A stretch of 19,210 nt of DNA. Source: Sphingobium sp. (lineage in GTDB: Bacteria > Pseudomonadota > Alphaproteobacteria > Sphingomonadales > Sphingomonadaceae). Numbering within the stretch: the first letter of the stretch is position 1; every line of letters begins with the position of its first letter. Under the pieces are notes generated by a model that worked only from the letters and a program-made list of their open reading frames with translations, did no database searches and was not told where the DNA came from. Location: NCBI GenBank assembly GCA_030148625.1, contig JASBTC010000018.1:1-19210 (forward strand). The letters are read 5' to 3'. Made by a program: the position numbers and the translations under genes. Positions 1 through 7,315 of this stretch are shown here, in pieces.

Positions 1-821
1 GGATCGCCACCCGATTCCGCGATCGCCAGGATGCGCGCCCGCGCGCCCTGTTTCGGGCCGAGCAGTGCCAGCCCGGCGCCGTCGGCCATGGGCGGCGCGT
101 GGCCGACGCTGTGGCGATGGTCGATCGGCGCGTCGCCGATCACACCACGATACTGGTCGGCCAGCACCGCGAAGGCGGGCGGCAGCGCCGCGAGCCGCGT
201 AGCGTCGGTCGGGCGCACCGCTTCGTCACGGTCCAGCCCGGCGACGGCGATGCGTGAGGCGAGCAGTTCGGGTCGCCCCTCCGCCGCGACGGCACGCGCC
301 TGCGATGCGAGCGCGACGGCGTCGAGCGCCGCGCGATCGATCCCTTCCTTTTCCGCCAGCAGATCGGCGGCGAGCGCGACGGGGATGTAGCGCCTGGACG
401 GATCCATGTCGGTGGCGGTATAATAATCCGCCTCGTCGGCCATGAAGGCGACGCGCGACAGCATCTCCACCCCGCCGCCCAGCGCCCATTGCGTCTGGCC
501 GGCAGTGATCGCCGCGGCGGATAGGCCGATCGCGCTGAGCCCGGACGCGCAGAAATTGTTGATCGTGTGGACGGGCATCGCGTCGGGCAATCCAGCCTTC
601 AGTTTCGCCACCATCGCGACATGCCCGCCCTGCGCGCCGATCTGGCCGACACAGCCCAGGGTCAGCCGCCCGGCGCGGCCACGCGGATCATGGCCGCGCG
701 CCTCCAATGCGTCGACGAGATGCGTCACCAGCGATTGCGGCGTCTCGCCCGCCAGCCCGCCATCGGCGCGCGCCTTGCCGCGCGGCGTGCGCAGCGCATC
801 ATGGATATAGACGTCCGTCAT
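1..821 (-). CDS. Thiolase family acetyl-CoA acyltransferase, C-terminus cut by window edge
   Basis: This gene runs off the left edge, leaving 273 N-terminal codons of a family usually about 390-400 residues long. The N-terminus MTDVYIHDALRTPRGK is the classic thiolase opening. NNFCASGLSAIGL carries the nucleophilic Cys, and a glycine-rich MADGAGLALLG stretch follows further on. The C-terminal His and second catalytic Cys lie outside the window. Thiolases perform CoA-dependent cleavage of 3-oxoacyl-CoA, or the reverse condensation, in the cytoplasm. The ATG overlaps the stop of the upstream DapB-like gene in an ATGA arrangement (818-821), so the two are probably translationally coupled. In this locus a degradative role, the last step of a CoA-thioester side-chain pathway, is the likely job. 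That role and the substrate are inferred. Confidence 0.9.
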   Translation of the reverse strand, partial: MTDVYIHDALRTPRGKARADGGLAGETPQSLVTHLVDALEARGHDPRGRAGRLTLGCVGQIGAQGGHVAMVAKLKAGLPDAMPVHTINNFCASGLSAIGLSAAAITAGQTQWALGGGVEMLSRVAFMADEADYYTATDMDPSRRYIPVALAADLLAEKEGIDRAALDAVALASQARAVAAEGRPELLASRIAVAGLDRDEAVRPTDATRLAALPPAFAVLADQYRGVIGDAPIDHRHSVGHAPPMADGAGLALLGPKQGARARILAIAESGGD

Positions 822-1879
822 GATGCGGCCCGCCAGGCGGACGGCGGCGCGAATGCGAACAGGCCGGGGGGCGCCGCGACCACATCGGGTATCGCGTTGA
901 TCGCCACCGCCATCGTCGCGTCGGTCAGCGCGCGCGAGGGCGGTGCCGCCGGATCGGCTTCGGATATGTCGAGCGTCATGCGGATATTGGGCCGTCCCTC
1001 GATCCGGATATCCCAATGCCCGTTATTATGTGGATGCAGCGAGGGATCGGCGGTCCACAGGATCGACAATGTGAAATCCGCGCCATTGGCGAGATGCGCG
1101 GTCCAGCGCCATTCGGTCGCCGCCACGGTGCCCGCCGGGATCAGCCCCGCCTGCACCGCAATGTCGCGCGGCGCCAGCGTCAGCCGGTGATCGGGGGTGA
1201 TCGACGCGATCGTCGTCTTCATGCTGTGCGCCGCGAAATGCAGCACTTCGGAAAACAGCGTCGAGTAGAGCGTAGCGAGCGGGCCGTTGCGGATGTCACG
1301 CGTCGCCGGATCGCTGCCCAGCCCCATCAGGTCGAACACGAAGGCGGGGCTCGCCATCGCCGAGGCATCGACGGTTTCGGAAACGGTGAGCGAATCGAGA
1401 TCGACGCACATCGCTGTCGCCGCCAGCGCCAGCCGCTCGACGATCATGCCCGGATTGACCCCGACGCCCGCCAGCGTCGCGCCGCCCGCGACCGCGGCGT
1501 CATGGAGCCTGCCGGCATATTCGGCGCCCTGTGCCGAAGGCCAGTGGAAGCCCGCCGTCGAAATCACATTCTTGCCCGAACGCAGCAGCGCTTCGACGTC
1601 GGGGACGAGCGCGTCATAAGGCAAAGTGATGCGCGGCGCGTGGATGACGACGTCCGCATCGATGGCGAGGATCGCGTCGCGATCATTCATCGCCGCGATC
1701 CCGACGGCCGGGCGTCTGGCGATTTCGCCGGCATCGCGCCCCGCCTTGTCGGCGGAATAGACATAGACGCCGGCCAGTTCGAGACCGGGATGGTCGATGA
1801 TCCGGCGCAGCGACGTGCGGCCCATCGATCCCGTGGCCCATTGGATGACTCGGATCGAAATAATATTCCTCCCCCGCAT
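818..1879 (-). CDS. DapB-fold NAD(P)-binding oxidoreductase (dihydrodipicolinate reductase-like)
   Basis: The protein opens with RVIQWATGSMGRTSLRRII, a Rossmann dinucleotide-binding motif. It continues LELAGVYVYSADKAGRDAGEI, as in the dihydrodipicolinate-reductase N-terminal family that includes 2,4-diaminopentanoate dehydrogenase-like enzymes. DADVVIHAPRI and GKNVISTAGFHWP are also typical. It is not expected to be a true lysine-pathway DapB: it is about 350 residues against about 270, and sits with thiolase and acyl-CoA synthetase genes. Such paralogues are common in catabolic clusters of sphingomonads and mycobacteria. The start is uncertain. ATGs exist at 1912 and 1879, neither with a good ribosome binding site. 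A strong GGGAGG precedes an ATT at 1861 that matches where homologues begin. It overlaps the downstream thiolase by 4 bases. The reaction is unknown. Confidence 0.82.
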   Translation of the reverse strand: MRGRNIISIRVIQWATGSMGRTSLRRIIDHPGLELAGVYVYSADKAGRDAGEIARRPAVGIAAMNDRDAILAIDADVVIHAPRITLPYDALVPDVEALLRSGKNVISTAGFHWPSAQGAEYAGRLHDAAVAGGATLAGVGVNPGMIVERLALAATAMCVDLDSLTVSETVDASAMASPAFVFDLMGLGSDPATRDIRNGPLATLYSTLFSEVLHFAAHSMKTTIASITPDHRLTLAPRDIAVQAGLIPAGTVAATEWRWTAHLANGADFTLSILWTADPSLHPHNNGHWDIRIEGRPNIRMTLDISEADPAAPPSRALTDATMAVAINAIPDVVAAPPGLFAFAPPSAWRAAS

Positions 1880-1930
1880 TTCTTCGTTCGTATCGCCCCA
1901 GTCCCGCGGCATGATCAGAACCTAGATCAC

Positions 1931-1959
1931 TTGCCGGGCGATGTCAGTATCTTTATGAA
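1931..1959 (+). promoter_or_regulatory. Putative sigma-70-type promoter of the acyl-CoA synthetase
   Basis: TTGCCG at 1931-1936 and TATGAA at 1954-1959 are separated by 17 bases. The -10 hexamer lies inside the shared motif. A minus-strand promoter (TTGTGC, 17 bases, GATACT with the -10 at 1946-1951) can be drawn for the divergent genes. Both are eyeballed matches only. Confidence 0.35.
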
Positions 1960-1967
1960 AGTTTGAA
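1946..1967 (-). promoter_or_regulatory. Candidate operator, copy 1 of CTTTCAT-N4-ATAC motif
   Basis: Read on the minus strand this 22-base stretch contains CTTTCATAAAGATAC. The same core, CTTTCAT, four bases, then ATAC, occurs at 8263-8284 and 5420-5441 on the plus strand. Here it lies in the divergent region between the DapB-like/thiolase unit and the acyl-CoA synthetase, overlapping the predicted -10 elements in both directions. That position suits a repressor operator. The pattern is visible; the function is inferred. Confidence 0.45.
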
Positions 1968-1986
1968 AGCACAAGGGGAGAGAGCG

Positions 1987-3687
1987 ATGTTCCTGACGCC
2001 GGCCGAGCGCACCGCCGACCATATTTCGCGCGGATGGTGGGACGGCATCTGCGTCGACACCCTGTTTCAAAGGGCTGTTATTGCGGGCGGCGACACCGAA
2101 GCGATCGTCGACCCGCTTAACCGCGAACAGCTTGACGGGCGCGCACCCGAACGCCTGACCTGGCTTGCACTTCAGGACCGAGTCAACCGAATCTGCGCCA
2201 TATTCCTCGCTCAGGGCCTGACCAAGGACGACCGCATCTGCGTGCAACTGCCCAACACGATCGACGCGGTGACGGTCTTTCTGGCGGCGGCACGGCTCGG
2301 ACTCATCCTCAGTCCGGTGGTGATGCAATATCGCGCGCACGAATTGTCGCACATCGTCGCGCAGGCCGCGCCGCGCGCCTTCATCACCATTCCGGTCTTT
2401 CACGGCCATGATCATGCCGCGATGGCGGCGGCACTGGCCGAAGCGCACCCCGGAATGACCGCATTGATCTTCGGCGAGGCGGCCCATGGCATCGATCTGC
2501 GCGCCGCCGCTGCGTCGGCCGACCCGGCGATCGTCGCCCCCTGGCTTGCCGACAATCCGGTCGAGGCCGGCGAAGTGCTGACGATCTGCTGGACGTCGGG
2601 CACGGAGGCACGGCCCAAGGGCGTGCCGCGCGATCACAATCACTGGGTGCTCAACGCCCATGTGCTGGTCTGGGCGTGCGAGATGGTGCCGGGCGACGTG
2701 CTGCTCAACCCCTTCCCGCTGGTCAACATCGCCTCGATCGGCGGGCTGGTGATGCCCTGGCTGGAGATTGGCGGGAAGCTGGTGCTGCATCATCCCTTCG
2801 ATCTCGGCGTCTTCCTGAAGCAGATCGAGGCGGAGCGCGTGACCTATACGATCGCGCCGCCTGCCGTGCTCACCGCATTGCTCAAACAGCCCGCGATCAT
2901 GGGCGATACCGACATCTCGTCGCTGCGCGCGATCGGATCGGGCTCCGCGCCGCTGACGCCCTGGCTGATCGAGGGCTGGGCCGACGGCTATGGCATCGAG
3001 ATCTGCAATATCTTCGGATCGAACGAAGGCATGTCGCTGATCTCCAGCCCCGCCGACGTGCCCGACCGGGCGGAACGCGCCCATTTCTTCCCGCGCTTCG
3101 GCGCGGCCGGCGTGACATGGGACAGCCCGATCGCGCGGGTGATGCGCACCCGGCTGGTCGATCCGGCTTCGGGCGAGGAAATCACGGTTCCCGGACAGCC
3201 GGGTGAGATGCAGATCAGCGGCGGCACGACCTTCGCCCAATATTGGCGCTCACCGACGCTGACCGACGCCGCATTCGACGGCGAGTGGTTCCGTTCGGGT
3301 GACCTGTTCGAAATCGCCGGAGAAGGGCCACTCGAGCGCTTCTACCGCTTTGTCGGCCGGTCGAAGGAGATCATCGTGCGCGGCGGCGTGAACATCTCGC
3401 CGGCAGAGATCGACGAACTGCTCGTCGGCATCCCCGGCGTGCGCGAGGCCGCGAGCGTCGGCGTGCCCGACGCCGATCTTGGCGAACGCATCGCGGTGGC
3501 GGTCGTCGTCGAAGCGGGCGCGGAGGCGCCGAGCGTCAAGGATCTGGGCGAACGATTGGCAGCCGCGGGGGTGGCGGTGTTCAAGCGCCCGGAACGCGTG
3601 GTCGCGGTCGAGGCCCTGCCGCGCAACGCGATGAACAAGGTGATGCGCGCCGAACTGCGCGCGTTGGTGCTGGCGGCGGAGGCCTGA
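1987..3687 (+). CDS. Acyl-CoA synthetase (AMP-binding, ANL superfamily)
   Basis: It activates a carboxylic acid to its CoA thioester through an acyl-adenylate. The 566-residue length is normal for class I adenylate-forming enzymes. The P-loop motif TICWTSGTEARPKGVPR is at about residues 199-215. Further motifs are IFGSNEG, the hinge region FRSGDLFE and GRSKEIIVRGGVNISPAEID near 458-477, and the catalytic lysine in NAMNKVMR (Lys551). The start at 1987 is chosen because AGGGGAGA lies just upstream; an in-frame ATG at 1963 has no such site and overlaps the predicted promoter. It is divergent from the DapB-like/thiolase unit and convergent with the carotenoid oxygenase. The substrate cannot be read from the sequence; an aromatic or terpenoid acid made by the neighbouring enzymes is a reasonable guess. 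Confidence 0.92.
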   Translation: MFLTPAERTADHISRGWWDGICVDTLFQRAVIAGGDTEAIVDPLNREQLDGRAPERLTWLALQDRVNRICAIFLAQGLTKDDRICVQLPNTIDAVTVFLAAARLGLILSPVVMQYRAHELSHIVAQAAPRAFITIPVFHGHDHAAMAAALAEAHPGMTALIFGEAAHGIDLRAAAASADPAIVAPWLADNPVEAGEVLTICWTSGTEARPKGVPRDHNHWVLNAHVLVWACEMVPGDVLLNPFPLVNIASIGGLVMPWLEIGGKLVLHHPFDLGVFLKQIEAERVTYTIAPPAVLTALLKQPAIMGDTDISSLRAIGSGSAPLTPWLIEGWADGYGIEICNIFGSNEGMSLISSPADVPDRAERAHFFPRFGAAGVTWDSPIARVMRTRLVDPASGEEITVPGQPGEMQISGGTTFAQYWRSPTLTDAAFDGEWFRSGDLFEIAGEGPLERFYRFVGRSKEIIVRGGVNISPAEIDELLVGIPGVREAASVGVPDADLGERIAVAVVVEAGAEAPSVKDLGERLAAAGVAVFKRPERVVAVEALPRNAMNKVMRAELRALVLAAEA

Positions 3688-3717
3688 CCCGCCGAAAGGT
3701 ATGAACGACTAACACAG

Positions 3718-3801
3718 TGTCATTCCCGCGAACGCGGGAATCCAGGAGATGTCGATCATAGAGCTCTACGACACTGGATTCCCGCGTTCGCGGGAATGAC
3801 A
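3718..3801. repeat. Inverted repeat of two 28-base palindromic units (REP-like)
   Basis: The left arm (3718-3745) and right arm (3774-3801) are exact reverse complements around a 28-base spacer. Each arm contains its own palindrome, ATTCCCGCGAACGCGGGAAT, so the DNA can form either two small hairpins or one long stem. This resembles dispersed ATTCCC-N-GGGAAT repeats found in sphingomonads and other proteobacteria. It lies between convergent genes and may end transcription from both sides. Confidence 0.9.
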
Positions 3802-3826
3802 TGAGTGGGCGGGGGCCTGCCCCAGC

Positions 3827-5317
3827 TCAAGCCGCCAGCCGCTCCCGCCGCTCGGCCTTGGCGATTTCCAGATCCTTGCGCTCCACCCAATGCGCATGGG
3901 TGCCGCTGCAGATCTTGTGCGGCAGCGCGATGCGGCAGATGGGGCCGTCCTCGAAACGCTTGCAATCGATGATGATGCATTCCGACGTGCCCTTATTCTC
4001 GTCGGTGATGAAGCTGATCAGATAGCCGTCATCCTCTTCAGTGCTGCCCGTGCGCGGCGCGAAGGGCGCTTCGGAGGCGTAGCGCCCCTCCTCGAGCGTC
4101 AGCGTCCAGGATTCGCCGGTCTGCATGTCGTGCTTGACCAGCCCGTTGAACAGGAACCAGCCCGGTTTTGCGACCGCGCTATAGGCATAGCGATAGGGCT
4201 GGCCCAGGAAGCGCTGGTTGATCATGCCGAATTCGAGGATGCGATCGTCCAGCCGCTCCTCGCGCGTCTTCCCGGTCTTCAGGTCGAAGCGCCAGCGATG
4301 GAGCCGGGGACGCATGCTCGACTGGTCGAGATAGGCCATCAAATGACCATAGCCGTCCTCGTTCGGGATCGGTTCGGGCGTCGGATTCTCCTGGAAATAG
4401 CCGTCGACGATCACCTCGTCGCCATTCTCATAGGCATTGTTCCAGTGGAGCACATAGGTCGGCTCCGCCTCGAACCATCGGATATCGCCGTCGCCGTCGC
4501 GCGGCACCAGCGCGAAGCGGGTCGGTACCCCCTCGTGCAGGCGCACGGCATGGATATCGCGCTTGAGCAGTTCGGCATCCCAGAAGACCGGCATGTCGTT
4601 GAGGATCGCCCAGTTCTGCGTGAAGATCATGTCGTGCGGCAGACGCGGCCCCGGCGTCGGCACGGGCGTATAGCGGGTCAGCCGACCGGTCCGGTCGACG
4701 GTGCCGTAATGCATATAGGGCGCGTGCGTCGAATAGTTGAAGAACAGCAATTCGCCGGTCAGCGGATCGAGCTTGGGATGCGCCGAGATCCCGTCGAGCG
4801 GCACCCAGGGGGCGACGCCCTCGGTCTCCAGCGTTTCCGGATCGAGCACATAACCCTCGCCACACTGATAGAAGGTCGCGATCGCCTTGCCCGCATGGAC
4901 GATGACATCGGTGCTCGCGCTGTCCTTCAGCCCGCCATGCGCGCCGAAACCCCGACGTTCGGAAACGCCCGGCCCGTCCATTAATCCACCCCATAGCGAA
5001 CGGCCCGCCGCCTGTTCGGCATCGAAACAGCGCGTGCGGATGAAACGGTTGCGATAACTGGCCTTGCCGTCCCGGATATCGATCTGGTGGATCATGCCGT
5101 CGCCATCGAAGGGATGGTGGCGCCCGGCCGGCTGATGGATCTGATTCTCGGTGTTGCGCAGATAGATGCCGTCGAGATCGTGCGGGATTTCTCCCTCGAT
5201 CACATCGAGTTCGGTCGCGTTCACTTCCTCCATCTGCGGCGTCCATGCGCCGTTGAGATAGGGATGGTTGCTCGGCTGGAGCGACGATCGGATCGGCGGC
5301 AGACGCTCTACCTTCAT
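3827..5317 (-). CDS. Carotenoid oxygenase (RPE65/CCD/lignostilbene dioxygenase family)
   Basis: This 496-residue protein is a non-haem Fe(II) dioxygenase that splits a C=C bond into two carbonyls. The family ligates iron with four histidines. Good candidates are His180 (GISAHPK), His228 (LPHDMIF), His291 (VLHWNNAYE) and His474 (SGTHAHWV). The family N-terminal signature appears as EIPHDLDGIYLRNTENQ and HHPFDGDGMIH. No signal peptide is seen, so it is probably cytoplasmic. The start at 5317 is preferred over an upstream in-frame ATG at 5359 because AAGGTG sits five bases before it. Bacterial members include lignostilbene dioxygenases and apocarotenoid cleavers, and the sequence alone does not separate them. 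It is probably a key oxidative step of the locus. Downstream lies the inverted repeat shared with the acyl-CoA synthetase end. Confidence 0.92.
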   Translation of the reverse strand: MKVERLPPIRSSLQPSNHPYLNGAWTPQMEEVNATELDVIEGEIPHDLDGIYLRNTENQIHQPAGRHHPFDGDGMIHQIDIRDGKASYRNRFIRTRCFDAEQAAGRSLWGGLMDGPGVSERRGFGAHGGLKDSASTDVIVHAGKAIATFYQCGEGYVLDPETLETEGVAPWVPLDGISAHPKLDPLTGELLFFNYSTHAPYMHYGTVDRTGRLTRYTPVPTPGPRLPHDMIFTQNWAILNDMPVFWDAELLKRDIHAVRLHEGVPTRFALVPRDGDGDIRWFEAEPTYVLHWNNAYENGDEVIVDGYFQENPTPEPIPNEDGYGHLMAYLDQSSMRPRLHRWRFDLKTGKTREERLDDRILEFGMINQRFLGQPYRYAYSAVAKPGWFLFNGLVKHDMQTGESWTLTLEEGRYASEAPFAPRTGSTEEDDGYLISFITDENKGTSECIIIDCKRFEDGPICRIALPHKICSGTHAHWVERKDLEIAKAERRERLAA

Positions 5318-5369
5318 GCTGCACCTTTGCTGCGGTTCATTCGGTTGCAATAAGCGCATTGGTCTGGTT

Positions 5370-5380
5370 ACGCAAGTTTG
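5370..5380 (-). promoter_or_regulatory. AACTTGC element upstream of the carotenoid oxygenase
   Basis: Minus-strand CAAACTTGCGT lies about 55 bases before the carotenoid oxygenase start. A similar CTAACTTGCAT lies upstream of the TonB-dependent receptor (13602-13612). With flanks, 12 of 18 aligned positions agree. It may be a shared regulator site or part of a promoter; the evidence is one pair of sites. Confidence 0.25.
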
Positions 5381-5419
5381 TCGCCCCCCAGGGGTTGACC
5401 TGAGCCGCGCAACCCGACA

Positions 5420-5441
5420 GCATCGCTTTCATATTCATACC
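5420..5441 (+). promoter_or_regulatory. Candidate operator, copy 2 of CTTTCAT-N4-ATAC motif
   Basis: This site contains CTTTCATATTCATACC and ends 14 bases before the ATG of the exported LEH-like protein, next to its GGAGAAG ribosome binding site. TTGACC at 5395-5400 could be a -35 element with a weak -10 (CAGCAT, 5418-5423). The motif would then cover the transcription start, a position consistent with repression. Confidence 0.45.
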
Positions 5442-5455
5442 AATAGGAGAAGAGC

Positions 5456-5950
5456 ATGCGTTTCGGGATGCTGGCAGCCGCATTGATGGCCGCCATTTCG
5501 CCCCCCGCCTTCGCAGGCGATTCGCCGCAACAGGAGAAGAGCGTGGCAAAGGATCCGAAGATCGCGGTGGTCGAACGGCAGATCGAGGCCTGGAACACCA
5601 GGGACTGGAAAGGCGCGGGCGAAATGTTCGCCGACAACGCGGTTCTCCATTCGATGATGATCGAGCCGATCGCCGGGCAAAAGGCGATCGCGGAACGCAT
5701 CGCCCAACTCGGCGACGGCATCGAATCGATCAAGCTCGACATCCGCAATATCGGCCGCATCGGCGACGTCGTGTTCATCGAGCGGGTCGACCGCTTCGTC
5801 TACAAGGGCCATGCCGGCGCGGTGCCCGTCGTCGGCGTGCTCGAGGTCGAAGGCGACAAGATCACGGCGTGGCGCGAATATTATGATCGCGCGACGCTGG
5901 TCCGCGAAATGGGCCTGAGCGCGGATTTCCACAAAGCCGAGGGCGAATAG
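5456..5950 (+). CDS. Exported limonene-1,2-epoxide hydrolase-like (SnoaL/NTF2-fold) protein
   Basis: The 164-residue protein begins with a Sec signal peptide (about residues 1-20, ending PPAFA), so it probably acts in the periplasm. The mature part is an NTF2-like fold of the limonene-epoxide-hydrolase group. The catalytic Arg-x-Asp of that family is matched by Arg110 and Asp112 (ERVDRF) and the second Asp by Asp144 (WREYYD). The spacing is 32 residues, close to 31 in the Rhodococcus enzyme. The Tyr and Asn that position water in that enzyme are not evident here (NAVLHSMMIEP), so epoxide hydrolysis is not assured. The start is supported by GGAGAAG upstream. Only one base separates its stop codon from the MFS gene ATG, so they are probably co-transcribed. 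Confidence 0.85.
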   Translation: MRFGMLAAALMAAISPPAFAGDSPQQEKSVAKDPKIAVVERQIEAWNTRDWKGAGEMFADNAVLHSMMIEPIAGQKAIAERIAQLGDGIESIKLDIRNIGRIGDVVFIERVDRFVYKGHAGAVPVVGVLEVEGDKITAWREYYDRATLVREMGLSADFHKAEGE

Positions 5951-5951
5951 G

Positions 5952-7310
5952 ATGGATATGGACGGGCGGAGCGGCGCGCCGCCCGATCCGGCCTATCCGC
6001 GCCCGGTCGTCGCATGGGGCGTGGTGGCGGCTTTGTTCGTCGCCTATATCTTCTCGTTCATCGATCGCATGATCATCGGGCTGCTGGTCGAGCCGATCAA
6101 GGCCGACCTCAGCCTGTCCGACACGCAGATCAGCCTTTTGCAAGGCATGGCATTCGCGCTGTTCTTCACCATCGCCGGCTTGCCGATCGGGCGACTGATC
6201 GACCGCGCGCCGCGAATGAAGGTGGTGGCGGCGGGCATCGCGCTGTGGAGCCTGATGACCGCCTTGTGCGGCACGGTGACGAGCTATTGGCAATTCTTCG
6301 TCGCGCGCATGGGCGTCGGCGTGGGCGAAGCGGTGCTGTCCCCCGCCGCCTATTCGATCATATCCGACAGTTTTCCGCGCCGCCGGCTCGGACTGGCGAT
6401 GGGCGTCTACGGCCTCGGCTCGGCGATCGGCGCGGGGCTGGCCTTCATGATCGGGGCGGTGGTGATCACGCTCGTCACCCAGGCGGGCGATATCACCCTG
6501 CCCGTGTTCGGCACGATGCAGCCCTGGCAATTCGCCTTTGTCTGCGCGGGGCTTCCCGGACTCTTGGTCGCCTTGCTGTTCCTGATCCTGCCCGAGCCGG
6601 CGCGCGAAGGGATTGCGGACAGGACTCCGCCCCCCGTGGTGCCGCTGGGCGAGGTCGTCAGCCATGTCGGCCGGCGCGGCGGGCTGTTCTGGTCGATCTT
6701 CATCGGCGTGAGCGCGGTCAATTTCTCGGTGCTCGGATCGGTTTCCTGGCTGCCGGCGATGCTGATGCGCGCATTCGGCCTGGAGATGCACGACGCGGGT
6801 TATCTGGCCGGCGGATTGCTCATCCTGGGCGGGCTGATCGGCATGATCGGCGGCGGCATGGTGATGGACCGCTATGGTGACGGCGCGCCGCATGCGCGCA
6901 TGAAATTCTGCGCCTGGGCGACCGCCGCGGGCACATTGGGTGCCGCGGCCTTTCCGCTCGTGCCTTCGCTTGGCGGCTTCGCGATCGCCTTTGTCCTGTT
7001 CTTTTCCGCCGCGGCAGTCACGGTGGGTGCGGCGCCGTCGACGCTGCAGCAGCTCACCCCCAATCGGATGCGCGCGACGGTTTCGGCCGCCTATGTCTTC
7101 GTCATCAACCTGGTCGGGCTGGGGCTGGGGCCGACCGCGACCGCGCTGCTGGGCGACACGCTGTTCCCTTTCGAATCGGGCATCCGCTACGCCATCGCGA
7201 TCATCGCGCCGCTCGGCTATTTGATCGCCACATTGTTCTTCTGGCGGGCGGCGCGGCTGGCATCGAACGAGTGGCACTCGACCCGGGCCGCAGCAAGCCT
7301 ATATGCTTGA
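5952..7310 (+). CDS. MFS transporter (spinster-like)
   Basis: This 452-residue inner-membrane carrier has about 12 hydrophobic segments. The first is VVAWGVVAALFVAYIFSF, followed by IDRMIIGLLVEPIKADLSLSD. The loop GLPIGRLIDRAPRMKV between helices 2 and 3 fits the MFS motif G-x3-D-R/K. ARMGVGVGEAVLSPAAYSII is typical of spinster-type MFS proteins, which often carry organic acids or aromatic compounds. The gene begins one base after the LEH-like gene stop and ends 5 bases before the preferred start of the regulator. It may import the pathway substrate across the inner membrane after the TonB receptor brings it through the outer membrane, or export an intermediate. Neither direction nor substrate is visible in the sequence. 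Confidence 0.92.
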   Translation: MDMDGRSGAPPDPAYPRPVVAWGVVAALFVAYIFSFIDRMIIGLLVEPIKADLSLSDTQISLLQGMAFALFFTIAGLPIGRLIDRAPRMKVVAAGIALWSLMTALCGTVTSYWQFFVARMGVGVGEAVLSPAAYSIISDSFPRRRLGLAMGVYGLGSAIGAGLAFMIGAVVITLVTQAGDITLPVFGTMQPWQFAFVCAGLPGLLVALLFLILPEPAREGIADRTPPPVVPLGEVVSHVGRRGGLFWSIFIGVSAVNFSVLGSVSWLPAMLMRAFGLEMHDAGYLAGGLLILGGLIGMIGGGMVMDRYGDGAPHARMKFCAWATAAGTLGAAAFPLVPSLGGFAIAFVLFFSAAAVTVGAAPSTLQQLTPNRMRATVSAAYVFVINLVGLGLGPTATALLGDTLFPFESGIRYAIAIIAPLGYLIATLFFWRAARLASNEWHSTRAAASLYA

Positions 7311-7315
7311 TCGTG

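Noticed and set aside
3718..3801. Palindromic repeats considered as a CRISPR remnant
   Set aside because: Only two copies in inverted orientation with one spacer and no cas genes; they fit a REP-like element.
5862..7277. Open frame of 471 codons antisense to the MFS gene
   Set aside because: Its translation is charged and Gln/His/Arg-rich low-complexity sequence, a typical shadow of a membrane protein gene read backwards.
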